Source of the DNA: Mrakia gelida
Lineage: Eukaryota > Basidiomycota > Tremellomycetes > Cystofilobasidiales > Mrakiaceae
Length of the DNA stretch: 64,000 nt
Direction: 5' to 3'
Assembly (NCBI GenBank): GCA_024345305.1
Contig: BRON01000005.1
Span: 372,001 to 436,000 of the forward strand
Below, piece after piece: positions 45,737-56,821 of this stretch; position 1 is the first letter of the stretch; each line of letters opens with the position of its first letter. Under the pieces are notes generated by a model, which did no database searches, was not told where the DNA came from, and worked only from the letters and a program-made list of their open reading frames with translations. The position numbers were made by a program, and so were the translations under genes.

Positions 45737-47986
45737 ATGTCGCCTTCTCGTCTACCCTCTCCCCTCCTCTTGCTCCTGCTACTCTCCCTCCCGTCCGGAT
45801 CCGTCTCTTTCCCCTCCTCCTCCCTCTCGTCCTCACCTCTCTTCCCTCCCACCTCCCCTTCGATACCTCCTCAAGACTCAGGTCCGATCCCACCTTACGT
45901 CCTCACGTACGCTCCCTTAATCCACCTCGCCACGGACGAACTCTACTGGCCTTCGACGATCCAAACCCATCTAGACCACTCAACACTTCGATTCACAGGA
46001 AATGGATCCCTCGTTCCCAATCAGCCCTCAGATCCTCTCACTCCAAACAACCTAGGATTCATGGGGAACAGGAGTGATCTCTACTGCGAAACGGGTGTGA
46101 CGGACGAGGATATGAAGCGAGGGGAGGCGGACTGGCTAGGGAGTCGGTATGGGATTCCTGATGAACGTGGGAGGAGTGAGAGCGAGGTCATCATCATCCT
46201 CGTCGACAAGAGTGAGATCATAGGGCCTGGCTACTTGGACGCTTTCTACTTCACCTTCTACTCGTGAGTACCCACTTCGATTGCATGGATGGGTGGGAGA
46301 AGAGAGAGCTGATCTGTACTCGTTTCGGCTGGTTTGACACAGATACAACGAGTAAGCTTCGAGCTCGAGCTCACCTCCCCTCTTTCAGCCCACCCTCCCT
46401 TTTTCCCTCGCTCCTCTAGACCTTCTGACCTCTTTCTCCCTCCCTTCTGTACTCCCTTAACAGAGGGAATACCCTCTTCGACATTCGCTTCGGAGATCAC
46501 ATCGGAGACTGGTAAGCTCTCGTCCCTTTGCTCGCTCTCGCTTCGTTCGAGCTCACCGCCTCACCTCCCTCCCTCCCGCTGATCTCCCCTCTCTCTTCCT
46601 TACGTTGTTTCTCTCTCAGGGAGCACGTCATGATCCGATTTCTCAACGGCGATCCTAAGCAGGTCTTCCTCTCGGAACACGCCTTCGGAGAAGTCTGGCC
46701 GTTTGATGTGATAGGGAAAGGAGGACATCTCGCTGGAGCGAAGAAGATGGGTTGGGACGAGCGGCCGTTGGTCTACTCGGCTGAGGGATCGCATGCTCTC
46801 TACGGAACGCCTGGGTGAGCTCTTCCTTCTCTCAAATGTCTACGAGGGATCCTTGTTCTCGAGCTGAACTTCATCTCGATCTTCTAGGAAACACGAATAC
46901 CTTCTTCCCTTCGGTCTTCTGTCGGACACATCTTCGCCTGGTCCGCTCTGGTTCGTTCACCTCCTCCCAGCCCTCGCTCGTAGAGCTCTCAGCTGATCGA
47001 GCTTCCCCTTTCTTCAACGAAACAGGGATCCGGCACAGAACTACCGTTCCTTCTGGCTCAACACGTCGATGTCGACTTGGTGGACTCAGGTCAGTCGCGT
47101 CGAAGTTTCGTTTCGAGCGAGTCGCGCGCGCGAGTTCGTCGACCTTCCCTCCCCTTCGCTGACTCTCTCCCTCCCTTCTGCATTCATTCCTCAGTCTCTG
47201 GGATTCGTACCAACGGACGGAAACGACTGGAGTGCCTCGTTCTTGGACTACGCTGGGAAGTGGGGAGACGAGTTCTGGACCTCGGCGGGGAGGAAGCAGG
47301 TCGACGGGCAGTACTGCTACGCTGGAAACTGTCGATACGTGAATGGGTGAGTCGCATCTTTCTCCCTTCTCCGCTTCGCATCAAGCTGACGGTATTGTTC
47401 GTTTATCGAATCTTGCAGACCGATGGGACCTCGCTACAAGTTCCTCGACCGAAGGATTCTCGATCCCGTTGATTGTTCGTCCTCGTCGCGTCTCCCTCCT
47501 CGCTCTCGTTTTCTTTCCCCCCTTCAGCATTCACTAACGCGCCTCCTCGTTCGCCTCGCAGTCACCTTCGACCTCATCCTAGCCATCTGCATCTCCCTCC
47601 TCCTGGCCGTGATGGTCTTCGCCCTCCTCCGTCGCGTCCTCCACCCTCCTCCAACGTCGAAACCAAGATCCCCAACCTACTTCAATCATCTCTTCCCGTT
47701 CTGCTTCTTCCCCGTACGTATATCCTCCTTCTCTCTCTCTCTTCACACAACAAAAACACACGCTCTTATATCCTTTTCGATTTGTTTGAGCTCTGGAACA
47801 TCACCGTCTCGATCTCAACCGCGTCCTCAACTGACCCTCGTCTTCGTCACTACACCTACCTTTCGCTCGCGGCAGGCTCTCTCCCTCTCTCCGGAACCTA
47901 TCAAGCGAAGACCAGCAAGAGGAAGGGATCGTGCGAAAACGTGGTACCCCGTAAGCACGGCGGATGAGAGGACGCCGTTGCTGTGA
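45737..47986 (+). CDS. Vps62-like membrane protein with lumenal domain
   Basis: This matches the fungal Vps62 / DUF946 family, linked to vacuolar protein sorting in yeast; the molecular activity is unknown. The N-terminus is a signal peptide (MSPSRLPSPLLLLLLLSLPSGSVS). The conserved domain reads YAPLIHLATDELYWPSTI, GPGYLDAFYFTFYSYNEGN, IRFGDHIGDWEHVMIRF, SEHAFGEVWPFD, RPLVYSAEGSHALYGTPG, DYAGKWGDEFW, and GPRYKFLDRRILDP. A single C-terminal membrane helix (TFDLILAICISLLLAVMVFALL) is followed by a basic stop and a tail ending DERTPLL, an acidic dileucine signal. About nine exons; one is only 9 nt (46343-46351) and encodes part of S-Y-N-E. The predicted topology is type I with a cytosolic sorting tail. 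Confidence 0.85.
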
Positions 47987-48581
47987 ATCGTGGGTGGGAG
48001 CAGTACGTCGGGGGCGGGGAATAGACCGCCTGCGAGTGCTCTTTATGAGCATATGTAGTCCACTGTGTTTTTCCTTCTGTAGATTATCAGCTTTTTGCAT
48101 AGCGACGATCCGGACTCACACACGCCCACCTCAACCTCACGCGACGATCTTTCGATCTCTTGTACAGTTCCGGACTCCTTACTTAGACGACTCACGACCA
48201 CCTTACCCACCTTACCCTTACCCCTACCTTACCTTGCCATACCCTCTCTCTCTCTCTCTCCCACACCGTAATTTGATGCCCTCCTATCTCAAAACCACGC
48301 CCTGGTCGCTCGCTCGCTCTCGTTTCGACGCGTCGTCTCTCTCCCTTCCCTCTCCCTTCTTCCCGCCGCCCAGGATGCAGATATACACATATGCATTCAA
48401 GAGGCACGAGCAGGAGACACATAAAACGATATAAAAAAAAAGGAAACGAGAACGAGAACGGTGCGAGAAACGTGAACAAACCGAGTCGAGAACGAACCGA
48501 AACGAAAACGAGAGGGAGAGGGGTGGATGCGAGGTAGGTAGAGTACAGGTGTCGTGGCTAAGATAGGTCCAGCGTGATGCT
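47987..48581. other. Convergent intergenic region (Vps62-like / FHA protein)
   Basis: 595 bp between two stop codons. It has a CT-repeat (about 48243-48260), a TACCTTACC repeat zone just before it, and a CGACGCGTCG palindrome at 48326. No ORF is supported. Confidence 0.45.
48326..48335. repeat. CGACGCGTCG palindrome
   Basis: A perfect 10-bp palindrome in the convergent region downstream of the FHA gene. Confidence 0.7.
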
Positions 48582-50759
48582 CTACTTTCTCTTCTTCCCA
48601 GGCGTAGAAGGTCGTTTGAAGAAGTAGGTCTTCCCTTGTCGTTGAGCTGCGAACAACACGAAACGCAAACGCGCAGAGGGAAGGGGGAGTCAGTTCGAGC
48701 GCGACGACGACAAGCGACGAGAGGAAGCGGAACGGGAAGAAGGTTCGATGGATGTGGAAAGAAGGGGTGCTACTCACTTCCTCTCAAAGGCCTCATCAGC
48801 CCACCAAGTTCCTTAGCTCTGATCTGATCGGGGTCTCTCGCGGGGTCGTAGAAGAACAGGTCGAGGAGGGGTTGGCCGGATGCGTCCTGTGAGGGTGCGA
48901 ACGAGTGAGGAAGGGAAGAGAGGGAGAAATGGAGGTCAGTTCGATATCCAGGGAGGCGAGCAAGAGGTTGAGAGGGCTCGAAGGGAGTTCGAGCGAAAGC
49001 AAAAGAAAGAAGAGGAGGAGGAGATCTGGACGCGTACCTTCCCCTTCCTCTCAATCCTCCCAAACATGCCCACAGCCCACCCACCCCCTTCCACGCCATC
49101 CAGCACACCCGCACACCACCCTCTCCACTCCTCCTCCCTTCCGAGCTCCCTGAGACCGGGCTGCGCCTCGAGGACGGCTCGAACGAGATCGGGGAGGGAC
49201 ATGGACGTTTGGTGGGAGAAGACGAGGGTTGAGGAGAGGAGGGAAGGGAGGTCGGTTCCTGCTGGGATGGGTCCGAGAGGTTCGGAGGGTTCTTCGTGGG
49301 TGGTGGAGGAGGAGGGGTCGGTAGGAGAGGGAGGAGGGGAGAAGACGTAGGAGTGGTGGGAGGACGCAGGGGAAGAGGCAGCGGCGTCGTGGTGACGTTT
49401 GTTGTCCGGGGTGGAAGGGTGAGCGAGGGTGGTTCGAGCGTGAGCTGGAGGAGGGGAGGAAGGGAAGAGGGAGAGGGAGAGATCGGGGGAGGAGGATCCG
49501 TGGTGGTTGGAGGAGAGGAAGTCGAGAGGAGGAGGGGAGGAGGGAGGGAGGGAAGAGAAGGGTTGCGCTCGTCTCTTAGTGGTGTTTCCTTCCTCAGCCT
49601 CAGATCCAGTGTCGCGCTCCTGATCGTCATCTTCGTCTTCGTCCTCGCTAGTTGCAGCTCCCTCCATCTCAGCATCCTCCTCCTCCGTCAAGGGGGAGCT
49701 CGAACGCTCGTCCCTCGCGAGTTTCGCCGCCGTCGCCTCAACTTCCTCCTTCTCCTCCTCAACGACCTGCAGAGCAACCTCTCCCCAGGGCATCAGAACC
49801 TTCACACCCCAGAAATCCAACCTCAACCCAGCAGCGTTCCCACCCTCCATCCTTCCAGGCCTGAGCACGAACCCAACCTCCTCTCCCTCCTTCGCCTCAG
49901 CCCTGACCTCCCCACCCTTCCCTACATCGATCACAACGGTCTCTCCCATCTTGACCCTCTTCCCCATGACCTTCATTCCGTTCTGACCCAGAACGACGAC
50001 GCGTACAAGCCCGACGAGGGGCTGGACGATGCAGTGAAGTCTTGACGCGTGAAGGGCGTGTCGAGGAAGAGGGAGGTGCTTCAAGGTCGCCGAGGAGGAA
50101 GGATCGAGGATGGCCGAGTCTTGGGATTGGAGGTGGGTTTGGATGAAAGTTTTCGAGGAAGAGACTCGGGTTGGGTGTTTGAGTCTTCGTCCTAGGATGA
50201 GGGGGATTGAGAGGGAGAGGGCTGGGAGGGTCAAGGTGAGGAGGGGAGCGGCGGAGGAGGTGGTGAGGCTGAGGTTCGCCCGAGGGTTGGAGAGGAGGGT
50301 CTTGGTGGTAGAGGTCTTGACGGTGTTGGTTCGAGGAGGGGATGAGGAAGCGAGGAAGGCTGTTGCTGATGAGGAAGATGAGGATGTAGGAGGCGAGAGG
50401 AGGTGTTGTTGGTTCGTTCCTTTGGAGGAAGGAAGGACGCGTGCTCCTCCTCCTTCTCTGTTCTCCCTTCCTTCCTTCCTGTGGGTAGCGATGATCTTGG
50501 CTGGACTGCTGGTTGAAGGAGTAGCGTATCCTGACTTGATCTTGGTGTGGTTGGAAGCCATCAGAGGGGTCTTCTTCTTGAACATCAGTCGCTCCTTGAA
50601 CGAAGACGAAGAGGAGGAAGACGAAGGAAGGGACGAGGTCGCGTGTTTGAACGGAGACGAAGAGGACGAGTGAGACTTGGGGTGCGAAGGGAGAGAGGGA
50701 GGACCCATAGACCGGGACTTGACGGAGGACGGTGAAGAGGGAGGGAAGAAGGTGGACAT
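48582..50759 (-). CDS. FHA-domain protein of the Tos4/Plm2 type
   Basis: Tos4 and Plm2 are yeast chromatin-associated FHA proteins controlled by G1/S factors. This homologue has about 650 residues in four exons. The N-terminus is Ser/Pro-rich (SSSSSPFKHATSSLPSSSSSSSSFKERLMFKKKTP). The FHA domain is in the middle: LSIPLILGRRLKH, LPLPRHALHASRLHCIVQPL and VVVLGQNGMKVMGKRVKMGE, with the S-R-x-H and N-G residues that bind phosphothreonine peptides. An acidic stretch (EDEDEDDDQERDTGSE) follows. The last exons give QPLLDLFFYDPARDPDQIRAKELGGLMRPLRG, then KTYFFKRPSTPGKKRK, a C-terminal block that recurs in fungal Tos4-like proteins. The ATG at 50757-50759 faces the BAR gene. The subfamily call is likely but by eye. 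Confidence 0.75.
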
Positions 50760-51102
50760 CCTTCGAAAGAAGAAGGGGAGGGAGGGGGAGGGAAAGGAAG
50801 GGAGTGAGGGTTTGGGAGAGGGAAGGGCACGCGAAGGGAAATGGGCAAGATGGCTGGGCGATCGACTTCGCGCAGGGGGCGTTAAGCCGTTTCTTTTTTC
50901 CTGTCACTCAATTTTTCTTTCTTATCAGGTAGATTGGACTCCAATCTCGACCCCTGCGAAATTTTCGTACCTTGAACCCATCTGACGGACTCAAAATCAT
51001 GAGCCGAAGTCGACGTCCGTTCGTCGCTCGCTTCGAGACCCCCAAACCATCACCTCCTCTCTTCCCTTCTCCCATCCCATCCTCCCAGCTCTTTCACTCA
51101 AG
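50760..51102. promoter_or_regulatory. Divergent promoter, FHA protein / BAR protein
   Basis: 343 bp between head-to-head ATGs. A CTTCGCGC element at about 50866 contains the CGCGAA core of G1/S (SBF-type) sites on the opposite strand. One copy is weak evidence. Confidence 0.4.
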
Positions 51103-53111
51103 ATGTGGTCTAAACTTCAAGCTCAGCTTCCTCCCATGCCTACCCTCTCTGGCGCTCCTCAGCTTAGCATGCCCAACATGAGCGGACTCAACATCGGATC
51201 CTCCTTGAAGACACAGTTGCAGGCGTCGAGGTCAGCTCTCTCTTCCTTTCACCTCTCTCGTGGCTTCCTCGACTTTGCGATTTAGGGTCCTCCCTCTCGT
51301 ATACCCGGGACGATGCTGGATGGATTAGGAGCTTCTAGAAAGACGAGAAGCGGGAGATTTGTCGACGGGAAGGTCAACGGAAGGGAGGCGAGCGAGCCCT
51401 TACGTTTCGACACTGCTTCCGCTGCTTTCCTTGTCCATCCTTCTCAGTCCTACATCGTGCCAGTCGAACAACCAAGCTGACATCTATCTTATCATCTTGA
51501 TTTGTTTAGGGAGCGATTCGGACAGGTTTCCGCCGACGAGATCACTGAGCTTCCCAAGGGTTCGTTCCCTTCCCTCCCTCCTCCCTTCCTTCCTCCTCAT
51601 CTCCCATCCCTTCCATCTTCGCCTTCTCAACGCCGTCCCATATCTAGCTCCTCCCAACTCTCAGCTCAGAGCCGCCGAGCTGACTTTCTCTTCCCATCCT
51701 CTTATCGCCCTCTGGCTCCTTCCTCCCTCGTCCACAGAGTACAAGGACCTCGAAGCTCGCGTCGATGCCCTCAAGAACGTCCACCAGGCTATGCTCAAGA
51801 TCACTGGAGTCTACGCTACCGAGTCCTACGACTACCCTACCCAGGTGAGTCTCATTTCCCTGCTCGTCGAAGGTCGAACCGTGAAAGAATGAGCTCGAGA
51901 GCTGACCTGTTCCGTGCATCAGATCGTAGAGAGCGTCGGTGAGCTCGGTACCCAGCTCAGCTACGGATTCAACGCCTTTGCTCAGAAGAACTTGAAGGTC
52001 AGTCCACATCCTATGCAACTTCTCAAGGCCAAAGAGCTGATTCTCCTCCCGTCTTGCTCTTCTCCAGGGAACCAACCTTCCCCTCCCGGCCGCCTCGGCT
52101 CCTCCTGTTCGTACCTCGTTCTTCCATGCTCTCCCTGTGTCCCCTCTTCTGTCCTCACCACGATCTTGAAACGAGGACGCGAAGATTCCTCGCTCTTCAG
52201 GGACTCAACGTTGCACCGGCGTCGCGAGCTCGAGCTCAAGCTGACTTCCCTTCCATCCCTCCTCTCGAAATCAGACCCACCCTCACAAGACCCTTCCTCA
52301 CGCTCTCGCTCGAGCTGCTACCGCTGGAGCTGCTGAGCTCGGAGAGGATCGACTCGGTGGAGCTTTGAAGGCTTACGGTGCTGCTCAGGCTAAGGTTCGT
52401 CGAGCTCTTTCTGAGAATCCGTCTGGAGCTCAAGCTCACTCATCACCTCCCTTCCTCACCTCTCGCTTCGCAGGTCGGAGAGGCTCGTCTCTCCCAGGAT
52501 GAGGAGATCACCACCCGTTTCGTCCACCCTTTCCAGAAGACTCTCTCCACCTCCATCGCCATCGCCGTTCGAGCTAGGAACTCCGTGAAGCAGGCTCGAC
52601 TCGAGCTCGACTCCGCCAGGCAGATCCTCAAGAACGCTGGGGTTGGACCTAAGGGAGAGCAGGCTAGGTTGGATGTTGAGAACGCTGAGGACAAGTTGGT
52701 GCAGGCTGTGAGTTTTGGGTTGTGGATTTGGTTAGAGAGGGAGCGAACTTGTCGAGGTGATGGAGGGAGGAGAGGACGAGACCAACACGCGCTGACTCCT
52801 CTCTCTCGTCTTCTTTCGTTCTTTCAAGACCGAGGTCGCCATCGGACAGATGAAGAACGTTCTCGAGAACGTACGTACCACATCTCACTCACTTCTCTTC
52901 CTCTTCGTCGAGCTCGCGAGCTCACCTCACCTTCTTCTCTCCTCCTCCCCTTGATCGTCTACAGCCCGAAGCCATCGCCAACCTCAACTCCCTAGTCAAG
53001 GCCCAACTCGTCTTCCACTCCACAGCCGCCGAGGCTCTCGCTGCCGTCCAGGGAGAGATCGAGGAGGCTTCCGTCGCTGCTGAGGGAGAGTACCGTGCAT
53101 CTCGCGTTTAG
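51103..53111 (+). CDS. BAR-domain protein, Gvp36-like
   Basis: Gvp36-type BAR proteins bind curved membranes and act in Golgi/endocytic traffic. About eight exons encode roughly 330 residues, typical of the family. Sequence in order: LPPMPTLSGAPQLSMPNMSG (N-terminus), ERFGQVSADEITELPKEYKDLEARVDALKNVHQAML, VYATESYDYPTQIVESVGELG, TLPHALARAATAGAAELG, RLSQDEEITTRFVHPFQKTLSTSI, RNSVKQARLELDSARQIL, VENAEDKLVQATEVAIGQMK, and LVKAQLVFHSTAAEALAAVQGEIEEA. These are the long amphipathic helices of a BAR coiled coil. The first intron is long for this genome (about 280 nt, 51230-51510). One acceptor is TTTCAAG, showing that AAG acceptors are used here. Confidence 0.87.
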
Positions 53112-53515
53112 GTCCGACGTTTCGTTCTCATTCGCGTTCTGCTTTTGATTAGATAGTCTATACCTTTTCTGTTTAGTTTCCTTTGTTCTGCTGGGTTCAA
53201 TGATTTGGCTGGTACTTGATAGGGCGTTCTTCCCTTGCTTGCTGTGGGAGATGCCCGAAGGGAGGGAGGGATCGTCGGACGCTCTCCCACGCCTCGCCTC
53301 TCTGCTTTGTTTACTTTTGTTTCTTCGCTCCTCCGTTGGCTTCTTTCTTACTATAACGAACGATGCCTTCTACCCAACTGCCTCCCATACCCAACAGAGC
53401 AACCGGAATAAAAGAGAGCAACAAAAACAAAGTTCGCGAAACCAAACCCACCCAGTCGACGTGTCTCGCCTTCGACTCCTCAACTCCATCTCCCCCTCCT
53501 CCTTGCCTCCGAGTG
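53112..53515. other. Intergenic region BAR protein / Rab-GAP
   Basis: About 404 bp. An in-frame ATG at 53363 could extend the next gene by 51 residues (MPSTQLPPIPNRATG), so part of this may be coding. The rest is 3' UTR and promoter. Confidence 0.4.
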
Positions 53516-56360
53516 ATGAGCCGCAACCGACCCCCCGCCTCCTCCCTCGCAGCCCTCTCCCTCTCCCTTTCCCAATCGCACGACTCATGGGAGAACGACG
53601 ACGCTTGGGATTCAGCGTCCGATGAGGAAACTCCCACGACCCACGCCAACAGCAAGGTCAAAGGAGGTTCGACAGCTCCTGCATCTCGTCCCCCTCCCTC
53701 CAGCTCTTCCTCCTCCTTCAAACCAACCGCTACAAAAGTCGTCCCACCATACTCCCCACCCTCTGAAGCACCGGCGTCGTCGTCTTCGTTAACAGCCAAA
53801 TCGAACGTAGCGAGACAGCAACAACCTTGTTCGTCGACCATGTCGATGGGATCAACGACCCGGCCAGCTCCTCCTCTTCCTTCCTCTTCACTCGCTCCTC
53901 CCATCGCTCTCTCTTCCTCCCAACACCACTCCCACCCCCACCCACCTCAGCACCCTCGCTCGATGTCCAGCTCCTCCGTCCCTCGGACTCGCTCTCCCCC
54001 GCCGCCTTCTTCACACGGAGGGAGGAAGGAAGCGACGAGCTCGAGCTCGTTGTCGGCCGAGTACACCTCCTTCGCTTTGGATGGAGATGACGACGATGGG
54101 GAAGAAGGGGAGGAAGGGGAAGTGTATGACTTAGAGGGACCGGAACAGGCTGAGTTTATAGAGGAGGTGGTGGAGGTGCAGAAGAAGGGGAAGGAGGCGT
54201 TGAGGTGGAATCTCGAGGAGTTGGTGGTTGGTGAGTGTCGGCTTGAGCTCTTCTCCTTCGCTCCATATACAAGTTCGAGCTCAGTGAACACCTAGCTCTA
54301 CACTCCTAGCTGTCGGCTGACTCTCGCTTTCATCCCTGCGAATCGTGCTGCCCTCGCAGACCCCCTCTCAGCAATCCGCCAATCCTCCAACTCCAACTCC
54401 CTCCTCCCCAACTCCCCTCGTCCCAACAGCACCCTCAGCCGCAAATCCTCCCAACTAGCCTCTGAACCCCAACAACCTCCACCCGCCTCGCCACGCACGC
54501 TGAGGAGGAATCTCAGCGTGAGAGCAGAGAGGACGAGGGACAAGTTCAACAAGGTCCTCAACGTCGATTCGGGAGTGGATATCTCGGAGCTCAAGTCGTT
54601 GGCTTGGAATGGGATTCCGGAAGGGTTGAGGCCTGTGGTTTGGCAGTTGCTGTTGGTACGTACAACGAAACAACAGTTTGGAGAGGAGGGAGGAGCTCGT
54701 GGGAAGACTGGGAGAGGGGGCAAGGAAGGAAGGAGGAGCGAGCTCGGAGCTGACCTTCTCTCCCTCCCTTCCTTTCCCCTCGAATCCTTCGGTCGTTTCC
54801 AGGGTTACCTACCACTTCCATCAGCACCACGACGGACGACGCTCTCCCGGAAAAGGCAGGAGTACATGGATCTGGTTCGGTTGGCGTTCAGAGGTGGGAT
54901 CAAAGGGTTGGATCAGCAGGTTCGTTCGCTTCGAGCTCGAGCTCGCCCCTTCCTTTCGTTCGTCTAAGACTGACCTCGCTCTTGATTTGCTCGCAGATCT
55001 GGCATCAAATCACGATTGATATTCCTCGGACGAGGCCTGGAGTGCAGCTTTGGACGCAGGAGACGGCCCAGAGGGTGAGTTTGATTCTGGTTCTCCTTTC
55101 TGTGCGACGGAGCTCGACGCGTTCAAAGGGAGGTCTCGGGACTGACCGAGTTTCGTTCTTCACCTTTGTTTTGCTTGGGCGGTTGTATAGTCGCTCGAAA
55201 GGATCCTCTACGTCTGGGCGATCCGACACCCAGCTTCAGGCTACGTTCAAGGGATCAACGATCTCGTCATTCCCTTCTTTCAGATCTTCTTGTCCGCTTA
55301 TATAGGTTAGCACAGCACATCACATCCCCCTACTCCCCACCTTTCTCTCTTGTATCATTCGCTCGGTCTCGCTGACTTTGATACCGTGTTTCATTGTGAC
55401 TCGCAGACGCCGACCCAGAAACCTTCGACCTCGCCTGCCTGCCTTCGAACGCTCTCGACGCCGTGGAAGCAGACTCGTTCTGGTGCTTGAGCAAGCTGCT
55501 CGATGGGATTCAGGACAACTACATCTTTGCTCAGCCCGGGATCCAGAGGAGTGTGAAGAAGATGGCGGAGTTGGTGGGGAGGATCGATCGTGAGTCCTCT
55601 CGTTTCGCGTCTTCGTCTGCCGCCCTCGTCGCGTTCGAGTTCTCTTCCTCTTCGTCGCCCTCCTACTTTCTCTTCCGTCTCCCTTTCGCTCCATGGCTTA
55701 TGCGAGAGAGCTCCAAACTGACTCGTTCCCCTTCGCTCGCCTTCTTCTCCTCGTTCGCCAGCTCCCCTCGCCTCCCACCTCGACGAACAAGGAATCGAGT
55801 TCATGCAGTTCGCCTTCCGGTGGATGAACTGCCTGCTCATGAGGGAGATGAACATGGCGTGTACGATTCGGATGTGGGATACCTACCTCGTCAGTGGCCA
55901 TCTTCCATCGTTCGTGTCCGACCTTCGACGCGTCTTTTGCTGACCCTCCTGTCTTTCGTTCCTTCGTTTTGCGTTTCGCGTTCGCAGGCCGAAGGAACGG
56001 ACGCCTTCTCCCAGTTCCACCTATACGTCTGCTCAGCCTTCCTCGTTCGGTGGAGTGAGGATCTCAGGACGAAGGATTTCCAGGTTCGTCGATACGCCTC
56101 CCTCCGTCTCTCGCTCTTCTTCCTTCCTGCTTCGGCCTCGTTTGACCCCCTTCCCTCCCTCCATTGGCTCTCTCTTTCCTTTTCCTCCCTCACAGGGAAT
56201 CATCATGTACCTCCAAGCCCTCCCAACCCAAGATTGGACGGACGCAGAGATCCGAGTCCTTCTCTCGGAAGCCTACGTTCTGATGAAGGTCTGGCAGCAC
56301 GCCGACGCTCATTTCACTGGAGCTGGGTCCGGTGGTGGTGGTGGAATGGGGGGACGATAG
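53516..56360 (+). CDS. GYP1: TBC-domain Rab GTPase-activating protein, Gyp1 type (TBC1D22)
   Basis: Gyp1 stimulates GTP hydrolysis by Ypt1 (Rab1) at the Golgi. About nine exons encode some 650 residues. The N-terminal 250 residues are disordered, with ENDDAWDSASDEE, His/Pro runs and an acidic GDDDDGEEGEEGEVYDLEG. The TBC domain follows: ISELKSLAWNGIPEGLRPVVWQLLLGYLP, IWHQITIDIPRTRPG with the catalytic Arg finger, RILYVWAIRHPASGYVQGINDLVIPFF with the catalytic Gln, ADSFWCLSKLLDGIQDNYIFAQPGIQ, EFMQFAFRWMNCLLMREMNMACTIRMWDTYL and LVRWSEDLRTKDFQ. Both catalytic fingers are present. The C-terminus is Gly-rich (GAGSGGGGGMGGR). The start at 53516 is preferred; 53363 is an alternative. Confidence 0.92.
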
Positions 56361-56821
56361 CTCCTTTCAATTTCAACCCTCCCACGTGATATCTTCGTTC
56401 GCTTCTCGTCTCGTTTCTCTCGCTGCTTTCGTTCGTTCTCCCTTCGTTTTGACTCGACTCGACCCGATCCTTTTCTAGACGCGACACCTCACTCACACCC
56501 TCAAACGCTTACTTACTTACGTATATACTTCGAACCTAAGTCTATAGTTTCCTCACACCATTGCATTGCTTGTTTTGTTTCCGCTGTCGTTGCTGAGAGA
56601 GACACTCTCGAAAGACGAGTCGCGTTGAACGTACGAACGAAAGAACGAACGAACGAACGACCGAGCACCTCCTGACTTGTCATCTTCACACCAGCTGTCG
56701 ACGCTGAGCTTTTCTCTACCTCTTCGATTCCCTCTTCTCATTGATCTTATGTCTTCCTTCGCGCCGCGCAGACGAGAAGAAGAGGGCTCAGATCATGATC
56801 ATCGTCGTCGCGCGTCGCTCG
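56361..56821. other. Convergent intergenic region (Gyp1 / PPT1)
   Basis: 461 bp between two stop codons, with ACGAACGAACGAACGAACG short tandem repeats at about 56633-56660. No gene was seen. Confidence 0.45.

Noticed and set aside
48243..48262. CT dinucleotide repeat
   Set aside because: An ordinary microsatellite in 3' flanking DNA.
49296..50045. Plus-strand frame of about 250 codons
   Set aside because: It is antisense to the FHA gene. Gly/Arg runs mirror Pro/Ser codons on the real strand.
53363..53515. Upstream in-frame ATG for the Gyp1-like gene
   Set aside because: Possible, but the added 51 residues are not conserved and the region looks like a leader. It is kept only as an alternative.
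56633..56662. ACGA/ACGAACGA short tandem repeats
   Set aside because: Simple-sequence repeat in a convergent intergenic region without gene association.
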